The notes under the pieces: generated by a model
What the model was told of the DNA's origin: nothing
What the model saw: the letters and a program-made list of their open reading frames with translations, nothing else
The model's database searches: none
Program-made: the position numbers and the translations under genes
In this document: positions 16,912-24,834 of the stretch, in pieces
Position numbering within the stretch: position 1 is the stretch's first letter
Layout: the number at the start of each line of letters is the position of its first letter
IMG/VR virus record: IMGVR_UViG_3300030328_004248
Span: 27,688 to 64,714 of that record
DNA length: 37,027 bases
Origin: a virus
Direction: 5' to 3' (one strand)

Positions 16912-18407
16912 TGTCAACTGAAACAATAACACAATCAGAATCCATTCTCAACAGTGGAATGACAGAAAAGGTTTTTACCTTTACCCATGATGGTAAAAGA
17001 TACTACGAGGGAATAAACCTAAACCCAAATGGGGGAAATTTTGGTAAGTCTACAGGTATTTGGACATCTGAACCAGTTGGTACTACTAAAGGTATATACT
17101 TTGGAAGACAATATCTCGAACCAGATAGTGAGCTAGCTCAGTCAATCATATCGATTGACGGTGCTAGAGGAGTTGAATATAGAAATGCTATGACTGCTGT
17201 TTCTACTGAAGCAGCAAAACAAGGTAAAAGCGAACAATTTAATGTAGCACTTGAACAGTCTGGAATGTATAACAAATACAGAGGATCTGAAAGTTTTGCT
17301 GGAGAAACATTTCCTGGACAAGCAAAAGTAGATGATAAAATAAGTAATGAAGAAACGGATGGCCCAGTAGAACCTGCTCGTCTTCGTGATACTGAAAATG
17401 AATTACAGAATATAAATGAGACATATCCTGTGGATATGCAGTATAATAACCAAGACTACATTTATATCGAACAATTCAAATATTCGCCATCAAATAAAGG
17501 TATTAATAAAAAAGGCACAAATGAAGAATGGTCTGATAAACTTTCTGATACTATCAATAAGGGTCTAAGTAGAACTACAAACCTTGGCGAACCTAAAGGA
17601 TCAGTAAGACTACCAATACCAAATAAAATAAAATCCAGTAATGGTGTTAGTTGGGGTGAAGCAAAAGCAAATGCTGTTGAAGCAGGAACATTCTTTGCTG
17701 CTCAAGAAGGAGTTTCAAAAATACTATCAAAGGAGAACAATATTGTACAATCTATGGCATCTGGATTTGGAGGATTAAAAGATGTTTTAGGTAAAGTAGC
17801 AGAAGGTTTAGAACAAGACGGAAATCTGTCCCAATCAGGTCAAGTACTATCTGCTGTAATTGCTAAAGCAGCATTAGGGAAAATTGGTATCAACGTTGAT
17901 CCTGCTCAATTCATTACAAGATCATCAGGGATGGCAATCAATCCTAACATGGAACTCTTGTTCAGTGGTCCTCAACTAAGAACATTTGTTTTTGCCTTCC
18001 AATTTGCACCAAATGATACCAGAGAAGCAGCAGTAGTAAGAAAAATACAAAGATGGTTCAAACAAGGAATGTTACCTGTAAGAGAGGACACAGAAAGAAT
18101 CTATCTTGGATCTCCAAACGTATTCAGACTAAACTACAAAAATGGTAACAATAGAATAAGAGGTTTGAATGTATTCAAGTTATGTGCTTTGACTGCATGT
18201 GAAGTAGATTTTACTCCAAATAATGTATGGCAATCTTACGAAGATTCTAATGCAATATCAATGCCAGTACAATCTAACATGGCACTGACATTTACAGAAC
18301 TAACTCCAATATTCGGAGATGATTATAATATGGCATCCCCAAGTCAATCCGTACAGGACTTAGAACTTGGATCTAACAGAATTAGCAGCGACGACATTGG
18401 ATTCTAA
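16911..18407 (+). CDS. 48: gp48-like baseplate tail-tube cap protein
   Basis: An ATG at 16911 overlaps the previous stop (TAATG) and has GGGAGG at 16897-16902 as Shine-Dalgarno. An in-frame TTG two codons earlier is less likely. The product has 498 residues, longer than T4 gp48 (364). The N-terminal 230 residues are polar and variable. A helical, Gly-rich middle follows. The C-terminal part carries the tail-tube-like domain: LFSGPQLRTFVFAFQFAPND, then EAAVVRKIQRWFKQGMLPV, then FKLCALTACEVDFTPNNVWQ, ending NMALTFTELTPIFGDDY. In T4, gp48 sits on the hub and, with gp54, starts tube polymerisation. The next gene is gp53, as expected for a baseplate group. Confidence 0.8.
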   Translation: MSTETITQSESILNSGMTEKVFTFTHDGKRYYEGINLNPNGGNFGKSTGIWTSEPVGTTKGIYFGRQYLEPDSELAQSIISIDGARGVEYRNAMTAVSTEAAKQGKSEQFNVALEQSGMYNKYRGSESFAGETFPGQAKVDDKISNEETDGPVEPARLRDTENELQNINETYPVDMQYNNQDYIYIEQFKYSPSNKGINKKGTNEEWSDKLSDTINKGLSRTTNLGEPKGSVRLPIPNKIKSSNGVSWGEAKANAVEAGTFFAAQEGVSKILSKENNIVQSMASGFGGLKDVLGKVAEGLEQDGNLSQSGQVLSAVIAKAALGKIGINVDPAQFITRSSGMAINPNMELLFSGPQLRTFVFAFQFAPNDTREAAVVRKIQRWFKQGMLPVREDTERIYLGSPNVFRLNYKNGNNRIRGLNVFKLCALTACEVDFTPNNVWQSYEDSNAISMPVQSNMALTFTELTPIFGDDYNMASPSQSVQDLELGSNRISSDDIGF

Positions 18408-19063
18408 TGGCATACTTTGACCTTTTCCCAGACGTATTATTACCGTCACACTCTTCAAAACGTAATTCTAACAAAGACTTTGTTAGAGTAAAAAACCTCT
18501 TCAAAAGAGGCAAAATTAGAGAAGACTTTTTTCAAAACGCAACTACTTTCAACAAATATGCAATTATTGGTGATGAGCGACCAGATCAAGTAGCATATAA
18601 ACTATACAAAGATCAGACTTTAGATTGGGTAGTTATGTTATCCAATAATATGATCAATGTAAGAGATGAATGGCCAATGAGTCAATATGACTTCCAAAGG
18701 TATCTTGACAACAAGTATGATAAAGTTCAACTAAGTCAAATTCATCATTATGAAACTGAAGAAATTAGACAACCTGATGGTATGTTAATTCTTCAGGCAG
18801 GTTTACATGTTGATGCCAATTTCACTTATAAGTACTCTTACATTGGTAAACAATATAGTGTAAACAATGTAACTGCAGTTACCAACTTTGAACATGAAGT
18901 CAAGAAAAATGATGAAAAACGATCAATCTACATAATAAGAAATGAGTATTTGAATGTTATTATAGAAGATATGAGAGATATTATGACTTATGAAGATAGT
19001 TCCCAATATATTGATGATAGAACCAAAAAAGGAGATAATCTTAGAATTCTGTCTCCTCGATAG
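18407..19063 (+). CDS. 53: gp53-like baseplate wedge protein
   Basis: This 218-residue protein starts MAYFDLFPDVLLPSHSSKR and contains FFQNATTFNKYAIIGDERPD, then QVAYKLYKDQTLDWVVMLSN and NMINVRDEWPMSQYDFQRYL. This N-terminal pattern (Y.I.D.ERPD.VA...Y.D..LDW...L.N....  .WPM) defines the gp53 wedge family. T4 gp53 is 196 residues. Family knowledge: gp53 binds the wedge after gp6 and links wedges round the hub. Its ATG overlaps the gp48 stop (TAATG). The 3' end overlaps the convergent Asp/Asn hydroxylase gene by 23 bases, with no terminator visible between the two strands. Confidence 0.85.
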   Translation: MAYFDLFPDVLLPSHSSKRNSNKDFVRVKNLFKRGKIREDFFQNATTFNKYAIIGDERPDQVAYKLYKDQTLDWVVMLSNNMINVRDEWPMSQYDFQRYLDNKYDKVQLSQIHHYETEEIRQPDGMLILQAGLHVDANFTYKYSYIGKQYSVNNVTAVTNFEHEVKKNDEKRSIYIIRNEYLNVIIEDMRDIMTYEDSSQYIDDRTKKGDNLRILSPR

Positions 19064-19592
19064 TATGATGTGGATTACCTTCATTATGAGGCGTATCCCA
19101 CACTAAAGTAATTCGATCATTATCACCTATATTGTGTGCTGAGTGTGGTACTTTATTATAAAACCAAAAGAAAGTGCCAGGTTCCACTATCATCTCCTCA
19201 TCCCCTACAGTATAGTGATACCTTCCCTGTAGAGATAAGTGATATCTGTCTTTAGTAAGATAATATTTGCCTTCATCAATATGCTTACCAACACGTCCAT
19301 CAGGTTGTAATTTGAAAAATGCTGCTCTAGCAGTTTCTTTGATATTCCATTTTTTCCAAAATTTATGGACTTCTGTGAAATGAGAGTAAAGTACAGTACG
19401 TCCCAATCCTTCAGTATCTTTAGGATTTTCACCTTGTTTCACTTTTGCCATAGTTAGTGGTAAAAACCCATATGGGTTCTTTTTGCCACCTACACCACTT
19501 TGCTGAGAAACCCATTTCCAGTGTTTTGGTTGAATTTGCTCTAAAAGGGGTTTTGGGTCAATTCCCGTTTTTATGATTTTGATGTTTTTCAT
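19041..19592 (-). CDS. Aspartyl/asparaginyl beta-hydroxylase-like 2OG-Fe(II) oxygenase
   Basis: This 183-residue protein matches the Asp/Asn beta-hydroxylase fold. It has ARAAFFKLQPDGRVGKHIDE with H104 (first iron ligand) and D106, then YHLSLQGRYHYTVGDEEMIV, PGTFFWFYNKVPHSAHN with H150 in the H-x-x-x-N arrangement (second iron ligand), and R160 (DRITLVWD) for 2OG. AspH-type enzymes often keep only two histidines as iron ligands. The substrate is unknown; a phage or host protein is possible. It is the last gene of the long minus-strand cluster and overlaps the SGNH-like gene upstream (ATGA) and gp53 at its 3' end. Confidence 0.75.
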   Translation of the reverse strand: MKNIKIIKTGIDPKPLLEQIQPKHWKWVSQQSGVGGKKNPYGFLPLTMAKVKQGENPKDTEGLGRTVLYSHFTEVHKFWKKWNIKETARAAFFKLQPDGRVGKHIDEGKYYLTKDRYHLSLQGRYHYTVGDEEMIVEPGTFFWFYNKVPHSAHNIGDNDRITLVWDTPHNEGNPHHTIEETEF

Positions 19593-20116
19593 GAAAAAAC
19601 CGAAATAATTTTTGATGCTATTATACTATGACCCTCTTTTGTAGGATGCATCGTTGCACCACGAGGAATGTCAGATTCATCAAGATATAGATCATACTTA
19701 TATTTGGTATTTTTAGGAACTGTCAATAATATCAATTTTACGTTATTTGCCTTGAAATGGTCAATTATGGATTGTCTGAATATAAACTCATCTGAGTCAC
19801 CATACTGCTCACTGTAATAATCTCTATAATAGTCAATATACTTTCTACCGTTACCTCTGCCAGGATTGATATTTTCCCATTTTCCGTTCAAATGTAATTC
19901 TGTCCGATTTTTGTAAGTCATGCAAATAATCCCTAAATCGTATTTTGTGATATCATGCTCTAGAGTCGTTCTGACTATTCTACGGTTACTACATCCATGC
20001 ATGGATAAGTCGGTATAGTCAATATTCAGTTTTTTGGATATAACTGCAGCGTAACGGTCATCCCTATTTTCTAAACCATAACCATAACACCAACTATCAC
20101 CGTTGAATAAAATCAT
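19589..20116 (-). CDS. SGNH-hydrolase-like protein (copy 1)
   Basis: This 175-residue protein has the SGNH/GDSL block order: GDSW at residues 6-9 with candidate Ser8, GCSN at 41-44 (block with oxyanion Gly/Asn), a central beta strand LGIICMTYKNRTE, and H157 and H163 near the C-terminus (MHPTKEGHSIIASKI). It is related to the two SGNH-like genes at 21685-22856, which have DGCS in place of GDS. SGNH enzymes are esterases, deacetylases or lipases; cyanophage members may act on capsular or lipopolysaccharide acyl groups, or modify a phage glycan (inference). A 61-base repeat shared with position 28285 lies directly upstream of its start. Confidence 0.65.
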   Translation of the reverse strand: MILFNGDSWCYGYGLENRDDRYAAVISKKLNIDYTDLSMHGCSNRRIVRTTLEHDITKYDLGIICMTYKNRTELHLNGKWENINPGRGNGRKYIDYYRDYYSEQYGDSDEFIFRQSIIDHFKANNVKLILLTVPKNTKYKYDLYLDESDIPRGATMHPTKEGHSIIASKIISVFS

Positions 20117-20133
20117 AAAAAACCTTAAGAGTG

Positions 20134-20194
20134 AAAAAATTGCTGAGTTTTTTTTCCCGAATATTTGAAACTAAAAGTCGAATTTGCCTCAGTT
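20134..20194 (-). repeat. Imperfect ~60-bp dispersed repeat, copy A
   Basis: On the plus strand this copy reads A6 then TTGCTGAG, T8, CCCG, an AT-rich spacer and finally CTCAGTT. The core TTGC(T/C)GAG-T8-CCCG is identical in 20 of 21 positions to copy B at 28285-28348, and the similarity extends through the spacer to the shared CTCAGTT end. Copy A occupies the gap between the oxygenase stop and the SGNH start. Confidence 0.6.
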
Positions 20195-20743
20195 ATAATG
20201 TATTCCTATGTGGTAGGCAATCGAAACCCTGTCCTCATTTGACCTGTTGATGTCAACGTAGTGGATTAGATTGCTGTTGAAGAACACACCTCTGTTAGGT
20301 TGAGGGTGGAAGTACATAGCATTATAATCTTTCTTCTGTGCTATCGTACACGTATTCATGAACCTATTATAGAATGGGTTCATGACTATAAGGTCACCTG
20401 CATCAGGTTCTGCCTTCAACCATAGTGCTCCACTAAACTCACCGACTGTATGATGATGCATCATATTAGATGCACCTGGTGGATTTATATTGCAAAATAA
20501 CCTAGTAAAATCTAACCAATATGGTTCTTCTATACAATAATGCTTGATATATTTTCTAAACTCTCTTTCAATTACATTCTTGATTGGATGGTTCAGTTGT
20601 TTCTGCCAACCACCTTTGTTAGAGTTACCATCAGACTCTGGATACTGTTCTCTTAGTTTATAGACATAAGATAAAGCAGAGTCTACGACAGATTGATCTC
20701 CATCGTAGACTCCAATGGTCTCTTCAAATGAGACGTACTCCAT
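20189..20743 (-). CDS. Putative 2OG-Fe(II) oxygenase
   Basis: This 184-residue protein has a core typical of short phage and marine bacterial 2OG oxygenases (PF13759/TIGR02466-like): NPPGASNMMHHHTVGEFSGA with H96-H98 as candidate ligands, LWLKAEPDAGDLIVMNP, RGVFFNSNLIHYVDINRSN with distal H161, and R172 (EDRVSIAYHI) for 2OG. The usual HxD is replaced by a triple His followed by Thr, so the first ligand set is uncertain. The gene overlaps the gp32 stop (TAATG), so the oxygenase is made together with the ssDNA-binding protein. The substrate is unknown. Confidence 0.65.
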   Translation of the reverse strand: MEYVSFEETIGVYDGDQSVVDSALSYVYKLREQYPESDGNSNKGGWQKQLNHPIKNVIEREFRKYIKHYCIEEPYWLDFTRLFCNINPPGASNMMHHHTVGEFSGALWLKAEPDAGDLIVMNPFYNRFMNTCTIAQKKDYNAMYFHPQPNRGVFFNSNLIHYVDINRSNEDRVSIAYHIGIHYN

Positions 20744-21630
20744 TACTCTTCAGCTAAACGCTGGAAGTATGATAATGCATCGTCATCATCTTGTTTACTA
20801 TTCACAATAGGTGATGCAGTAACTGGTGTTGGATCAGCAGTAACAATCTCCGCTTCCTCATCAGCAACTTCAGGTGCTACTTTAGGACGAGAAGTATTCA
20901 GAACACTGTGTAAACGCTTCTCAAGGTCTTGATAAGACTTGAACTGATCTGCAGCAGTGAACTCTTCTAATGAGTACTGCTTCTTCCACAATGCTTCAAG
21001 AGCATCGTCATCATCTAGTAAAGGACTAGATGCAGCAAACTCAGAGGAATCATAGTTCCTATAACCTGCTACGTTCTTTGCCTTCAACTTGAAGTTAGCA
21101 CCTTGCCAGAAATCAAATGGATCGATTGCTGTTTCATCTTCAAACTCAGGTTGCATTGCTGCAGTGATCTTATCAAAGATCTTCTTACCGAACTTGTATA
21201 AGAATACCTTACCTTCGTTCTGTGGATTAGTTGGATCCTTTACAACATAGATGTTGCTGATGTAAGAAAGCTTACGCTTCTGCTTACGTGCAAGATCTTT
21301 GTCAGCATCGTTGCCACTGTTCCAAAGTAATCTATTGTACTCAGAGACAGGATCCTTACCACCAAGAGTAGTAAGACTGTTCTCAATGTACCAACCACCT
21401 GGTCCTTGGAAAGCATGTGACCATACTTTTGCCCATGGTAGTTCTTCCTTGTCTGGAGCAGGAAGGAATCTAATAACGGCATAACCGTTACCTGCCTTGT
21501 CTACTTCCAGTTTCCATAGTCTCTCGTCAGCACCCCCAGTGCTTCCCTTATTCATTTTTTCTATCTCATTGGTCAGTTTGGAAGTAAGACTGCCCAAGCG
21601 AGATTGCTTTTTCAGATTAGCGAATGACAT
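20743..21630 (-). CDS. 32: gp32-like single-stranded DNA-binding protein
   Basis: This 295-residue protein has the three-part plan of T4 gp32 (301 aa). A basic N-terminus (MSFANLKKQSRLGSLTSKL) serves cooperative self-binding. The core includes WKLEVDKAGNGYAVIRFLPA, then WAKVWSHAFQGPGGWYIENS and the FKLKAKNVAGYRNYDSSEF block. The tail is acidic (EVADEEAEIV, then KQDDDDALSYF) for protein contacts. The protein contains no cysteine at all, so the His/Cys zinc site of T4 gp32 is absent. The start has no Shine-Dalgarno; a 17-base inverted repeat lies about 40 bases upstream and may take part in regulation. It neighbours gp59 and gp33, the usual T4 group. Confidence 0.85.
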   Translation of the reverse strand: MSFANLKKQSRLGSLTSKLTNEIEKMNKGSTGGADERLWKLEVDKAGNGYAVIRFLPAPDKEELPWAKVWSHAFQGPGGWYIENSLTTLGGKDPVSEYNRLLWNSGNDADKDLARKQKRKLSYISNIYVVKDPTNPQNEGKVFLYKFGKKIFDKITAAMQPEFEDETAIDPFDFWQGANFKLKAKNVAGYRNYDSSEFAASSPLLDDDDALEALWKKQYSLEEFTAADQFKSYQDLEKRLHSVLNTSRPKVAPEVADEEAEIVTADPTPVTASPIVNSKQDDDDALSYFQRLAEE

Positions 21631-21671
21631 ATTCGTTGTATTAGGTGGATTGTAGTATTTTCACCGTAAAC

Positions 21672-21688
21672 ATAGTGTACCACACTAT
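21672..21688 (-). promoter_or_regulatory. Inverted repeat in the gp32 leader
   Basis: The minus strand contains ATAGTGT-GGT-ACACTAT, a perfect 7-bp inverted repeat with a 3-base centre. It is about 42 bases before the gp32 ATG and overlaps the last codon of the upstream SGNH-like gene. T4 gene 32 is translationally autoregulated through a structured leader, so a similar role is possible. It could equally be a dyad operator. Confidence 0.4.
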
Positions 21689-22275
21689 TTATGCTTTGTC
21701 AACAGGGATAATATATCATCACAAATGATCTTATGAGCACTCTCATTGATATGTTTTCTCCTCTCTTTAGGCAAGGAACCTTTAGGATATTTTAGATCAA
21801 CTGGTAGGTTGAAATCATAATCTCCTAACCAAAGTAGAACATGTGGTACATTTTCTAACAAAGATCTAATCGTTCTATAATATATCTCCTCGTCAACTTT
21901 TCCATACTCATCATGATAAACCTCTCTATAATATGTTTCCCAAAATTCATCATTGCCTGTACGTACAGCAGGATACCTTACCCTCTGCCATTGATTCATA
22001 GGAGGATATGTAGTATGAGGTGACTCACCAGTATACCTAGGGTCATACCACTCAGTCCTAGCTCTCTTGGTCATCTGTATGATGAACAAGTCGTATGATT
22101 CTAAATCAGTATTGATTAGATTCCTTACTATTCTCCTGTTACTACCACCACATACTGCTCTGTTATATTCCTCAGCATGTAACTCATTACATACTAACCT
22201 ACTATACCTAGACTCCTCAGGATTCTCTAGGTCTTTGCCGTAGGTGTTAGAACATCCATCAATGTATACTTTCAT
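21685..22275 (-). CDS. SGNH-like protein (copy 2, DGCS variant)
   Basis: This 196-residue protein begins MKVYIDGCSNTYGKDLENPE. Residues 6-9 are DGCS rather than the GDS of classical GDSL enzymes, with Ser9 as the candidate nucleophile. The second block is CGGSNRRIVRNL (44-46), the central strand is YDLFIIQMTKRARTEW, and the C-terminal HINESAHKIICDDIL supplies candidate catalytic His. Its order of blocks and many residues match the gene directly upstream (22272-22856). The last 9 codons before the divergent tail are base-for-base identical with that gene. It starts by ATGA overlap and its stop lies inside the gp32 leader region. Acyl-ester hydrolysis is inferred, not shown. Confidence 0.6.
   Translation of the reverse strand: MKVYIDGCSNTYGKDLENPEESRYSRLVCNELHAEEYNRAVCGGSNRRIVRNLINTDLESYDLFIIQMTKRARTEWYDPRYTGESPHTTYPPMNQWQRVRYPAVRTGNDEFWETYYREVYHDEYGKVDEEIYYRTIRSLLENVPHVLLWLGDYDFNLPVDLKYPKGSLPKERRKHINESAHKIICDDILSLLTKHK
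21693..21720 (-). repeat. 28-bp exact direct repeat at 3' ends of two SGNH-like genes (copy 1)
   Basis: The plus-strand sequence starts GCTTTGTCAACAGGG and ends ATATATCATC. The same 28 bases occur exactly at 22277-22304. Both copies encode the C-terminal residues DDILSLLTK of adjacent paralogous genes. Confidence 0.85.
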
Positions 22276-22856
22276 AGCTTTGTCAACAGGGATAATATAT
22301 CATCTGCCAGTATTCTATGACCTTCTTTATTCTCGTGTCCACCATGTGCTTTTGGGTATCTTGTATGTTCTATTTCAATGTCAAATTTTAGATCAGTATC
22401 CCAATTGTTATTAGTCATCAAAATAAGAGGCACATTATTTACTTTACAATGATCTTTTATGATTTGATATGTAATCCTCTCTTTTATACTACCATGATAC
22501 TCACAATATATTTTATCATAATAATATGTCCAGAAATCCTCATGCTCACAACGTTTCTTCTTTTTCTTCCATGGTTTCCAAAGTTGTGTGTCTTGAATGG
22601 AAACTCCTCTCCACTTCTGATAAAAATACTCTGTCCTACTTGGATATGTCATCTGTATTATTGCTAGATCATAATCTGTAATATCATTCTCCACAAGTAA
22701 CTGTCTTACAATACGTTCATTACTTGCACCACCTCTTGATATATTATACTCTTCAGCATCTAACTTCTTACATATCAGAGCACTAAATCTTTCTTGCTCT
22801 CTATTTTCTAGTTCACCTCCCCACATCCGAGAGCAACCATCAAAATATATCTTCAT
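22272..22856 (-). CDS. SGNH-like protein (copy 3, DGCS variant)
   Basis: This 194-residue protein begins MKIYFDGCSRMWGGELENRE. The blocks are DGCS (6-9), GGASNERIVRQL (42-46), the central strand YDLAIIQMTYPSRTEY and a C-terminal HENKEGHRILADDILSLL with two candidate His. It is a clear paralogue of the following gene (21685-22275) and more distantly of the one at 19589-20116. The middle contains a run of Lys (WKPWKKKKKR) not found in its neighbour. It starts by ATGA overlap with the DUF1825-like gene. The presence of three related genes around gp32 suggests duplication followed by divergence; a role in acyl or glycan modification is inferred. Confidence 0.6.
   Translation of the reverse strand: MKIYFDGCSRMWGGELENREQERFSALICKKLDAEEYNISRGGASNERIVRQLLVENDITDYDLAIIQMTYPSRTEYFYQKWRGVSIQDTQLWKPWKKKKKRCEHEDFWTYYYDKIYCEYHGSIKERITYQIIKDHCKVNNVPLILMTNNNWDTDLKFDIEIEHTRYPKAHGGHENKEGHRILADDILSLLTKL
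22277..22304 (-). repeat. 28-bp exact direct repeat (copy 2)
   Basis: This is the second exact copy of the 28-base sequence at 21693-21720, here at the end of the upstream SGNH-like gene. The two copies are 584 bases apart in the same orientation. Confidence 0.85.
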
Positions 22857-23182
22857 CGACGGAGACTTTGTTGCATTTGATTCAATGTGGTCCTCATGTT
22901 TGCAAAGATCATATTAAGATCAGCATCACCAAACCCCATCTCTTTAGAACCTGCTCTTATATTTTCTTTCATCTTGATTGCTTCTGGATCATCAGATAAT
23001 GACAACCTAGTCCACATTATCTGCTGCTTCTCTAACAGTTCCTTGACTGTTTCTATATGTAAAAACTTAGCTTCATCACTCATCCCTGGAAACTTCATGA
23101 TGACACTATAAAGTTCCTTCTGAAGATCATAGATGTCTTCCATCTCCATGCGAACTTTATCTGACTCGAAAAACTTACCCAT
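22853..23182 (-). CDS. DUF1825-like conserved cyanophage/cyanobacterial protein
   Basis: This 109-residue, all-helical protein starts MGKFFESDKVRMEMEDIYDL and contains LLEKQQIMWTRLSLSDDPEA and LNMIFANMRTTLNQMQQSL. The FF.S..V...M.....LQ.......L........ .LLEKQ....R..LSDDPEA pattern resembles the cyanobacterial DUF1825 family. No biochemical role is known to me. It overlaps gp59 upstream and an SGNH-like gene downstream. A homologue in the host would suggest an origin by transfer. A link with replication or late transcription rests only on its position between gp59 and gp32. Confidence 0.6.
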   Translation of the reverse strand: MGKFFESDKVRMEMEDIYDLQKELYSVIMKFPGMSDEAKFLHIETVKELLEKQQIMWTRLSLSDDPEAIKMKENIRAGSKEMGFGDADLNMIFANMRTTLNQMQQSLRR

Positions 23183-23774
23183 ACCTTTCCTTTACCCTCA
23201 TTAGCAAATGACTTTTGTACTTACCTTTATCTATATTCAAAAATGGTAGGTACTTCCTGATCTTTAGACCAACTACCTTCCAGACTGGATCATCTAACAG
23301 TTTATCATAGTCTTTACAGTAAGAGAATACCTTTTCATAGATACACATCTCTTCTACACTAATACGACCAGCAAGATGCTCCTTGAGTATAGGTGGGTGA
23401 CCTTTAGATGCATCAAAGAACTCTTCATAATCATACAAGTCCATCATATCTTCTGAACCCTGCTTGAAATTATAGAATAAACTCTGCTGTCTCTTCATCC
23501 AATCTTTATATACTACCTCACCTGTCTTGATAATGTTTCCTATCCATACACCTTGAGGGTTATCAGTGTCTACAAAGTTAGCAAGAAAGAAATTCTCTAT
23601 CTCATCATCTTTATACTTCCTCGATGTCTTCTCAAAGAAGTACCTGTCCTTTCTCTTATAGAATGATTCTATCTTAGCTCTAGATGCACCACCATACTTA
23701 TGGTAGTCATACTTCTCCTTGGTAAAATGATTCTTGAATGCAAGATACTTTTTGTAGGTGTCAAAGGGTGTCAT
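23175..23774 (-). CDS. 59: gp59-like loader of DNA helicase
   Basis: This 199-residue protein (T4 gp59 is 217) is rich in Lys, Tyr and Phe and largely helical. It has MTPFDTYKKYLAFKNHFTKE, KYGGASRAKIESFYKRKDRY, then FFLANFVDTDNPQGVWIGNI, which is the (F)(F)(V/L)(A/S)NF....  .WIG(D/N)I block typical of gp59, and LYDYEEFFDASKGHPPILK later. Family knowledge: gp59 loads gp41 helicase on gp32-coated forks and coordinates recombination-dependent replication. It lies two genes upstream of gp32 and overlaps the radical SAM gene and the DUF1825-like gene. Confidence 0.8.
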   Translation of the reverse strand: MTPFDTYKKYLAFKNHFTKEKYDYHKYGGASRAKIESFYKRKDRYFFEKTSRKYKDDEIENFFLANFVDTDNPQGVWIGNIIKTGEVVYKDWMKRQQSLFYNFKQGSEDMMDLYDYEEFFDASKGHPPILKEHLAGRISVEEMCIYEKVFSYCKDYDKLLDDPVWKVVGLKIRKYLPFLNIDKGKYKSHLLMRVKERYG

Positions 23775-24834
23775 AATTTGGAGGGTTGATCATTTCAACA
23801 GTCTTTTTCTGTGATGAATCTAATTGTTTCGTTGCAGTAAACCACTTAGGGTTAGCAGAACACATGTTACAGATGTCATGAGGTTCTAGAACCTCTTTGA
23901 ATGATGCTCTCAACTCATCCTCAGATGAATTGATACTGGTTGGTTTATATTCTAGATACTTCTTCCACTTAGGATCATCTAACTGACCTGTAGCTTCTAA
24001 TGATTCTCTGAGATAAGATATCATAGGACACTTCCATAGATGTCCATTATATAATTGAGAGTTAGGACAACTACAATGTTTGAAACTCTCATCAATATCA
24101 TTGTCTTCATATGGATAGTACTTGATGCCATCAGTATACTCATACCTAAACAAGTCAAACCATACTCTAGGTTGTCCGTTATCTAATCTGTATGCTTCAC
24201 TAAGTTCAAAAGTATTACCGTTTAGATCAACACCTCTGGACTCTGCATACTTAGTAAAGTTATAAGCATTCTCCCAACTTTTGAACCCCTTTATTGTATA
24301 CCATGGGAAGTGAAAGGTCAACCTAAAGACAACTCCCTTTAGCATCTCATCAACAATCCATTCCTTCTCTTGTAATAATCTTGACCCATTACTAAACAAC
24401 TTAACATGACATGGTTGTCCAGTACTCTCTACTAACTCCCGTGCCTTCTTCGTTACTTCTTTAGTACGTGGTTCTAGTAGTGGTTCGCCACCAATTATAC
24501 TAATATGACTCCACACATATATCTTAGGTAATAACTCTTCAATGTCATGAAGCACTTGATCTATATCTACTGTACTCTTTGGAGAAAGAAGACTACTATT
24601 ATGATTACATCCACGACATGCTAAGTTACATCCATTGATAGTGTGTATACTTAGAAGTCTAGTAGTTGGTCTTTCTTTATTCCATTCCTCTATTTGTTCT
24701 GGTGTTACATTCTTGAAGTTATCAATCCAAAATCCCTTCAGTCCTCTAATAAATTTTACCTTATTTGATAGCTCATCAATATTAACATCAACTAAACATG
24801 CTGACGCAACCTTACGTTCTTTCCATATTTCCAT
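23761..24834 (-). CDS. Radical SAM protein with auxiliary cysteine cluster (copy 1)
   Basis: This 357-residue protein has the radical SAM motif C69-x3-C73-x2-C76 (GCNLACRGCNH) after a 60-residue N-terminal extension. IIGGEPLLEP at 113-122 is the SAM-binding GGE motif. A C-terminal Cys set (C254, C256, C269, C322 and C325; HCSCPNSQLYNGHLWKCP, then DICNMC) could bind an extra iron-sulfur cluster as in SPASM/Twitch proteins. It is related to the protein at 26718-27542 over the whole core. Such enzymes start radical chemistry on peptides, nucleosides or sugars; the substrate is not known. It lies between gp33 and gp59, with overlaps on both sides. Confidence 0.8.
   Translation of the reverse strand: MEIWKERKVASACLVDVNIDELSNKVKFIRGLKGFWIDNFKNVTPEQIEEWNKERPTTRLLSIHTINGCNLACRGCNHNSSLLSPKSTVDIDQVLHDIEELLPKIYVWSHISIIGGEPLLEPRTKEVTKKARELVESTGQPCHVKLFSNGSRLLQEKEWIVDEMLKGVVFRLTFHFPWYTIKGFKSWENAYNFTKYAESRGVDLNGNTFELSEAYRLDNGQPRVWFDLFRYEYTDGIKYYPYEDNDIDESFKHCSCPNSQLYNGHLWKCPMISYLRESLEATGQLDDPKWKKYLEYKPTSINSSEDELRASFKEVLEPHDICNMCSANPKWFTATKQLDSSQKKTVEMINPPNYDTL

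Noticed and set aside
22853-23182. Assignment of this gene as gp33 because it lies beside gp59
   Set aside because: The 88-aa protein at 24834-25100 aligns better with T4 gp33; this one fits a DUF1825-like family.
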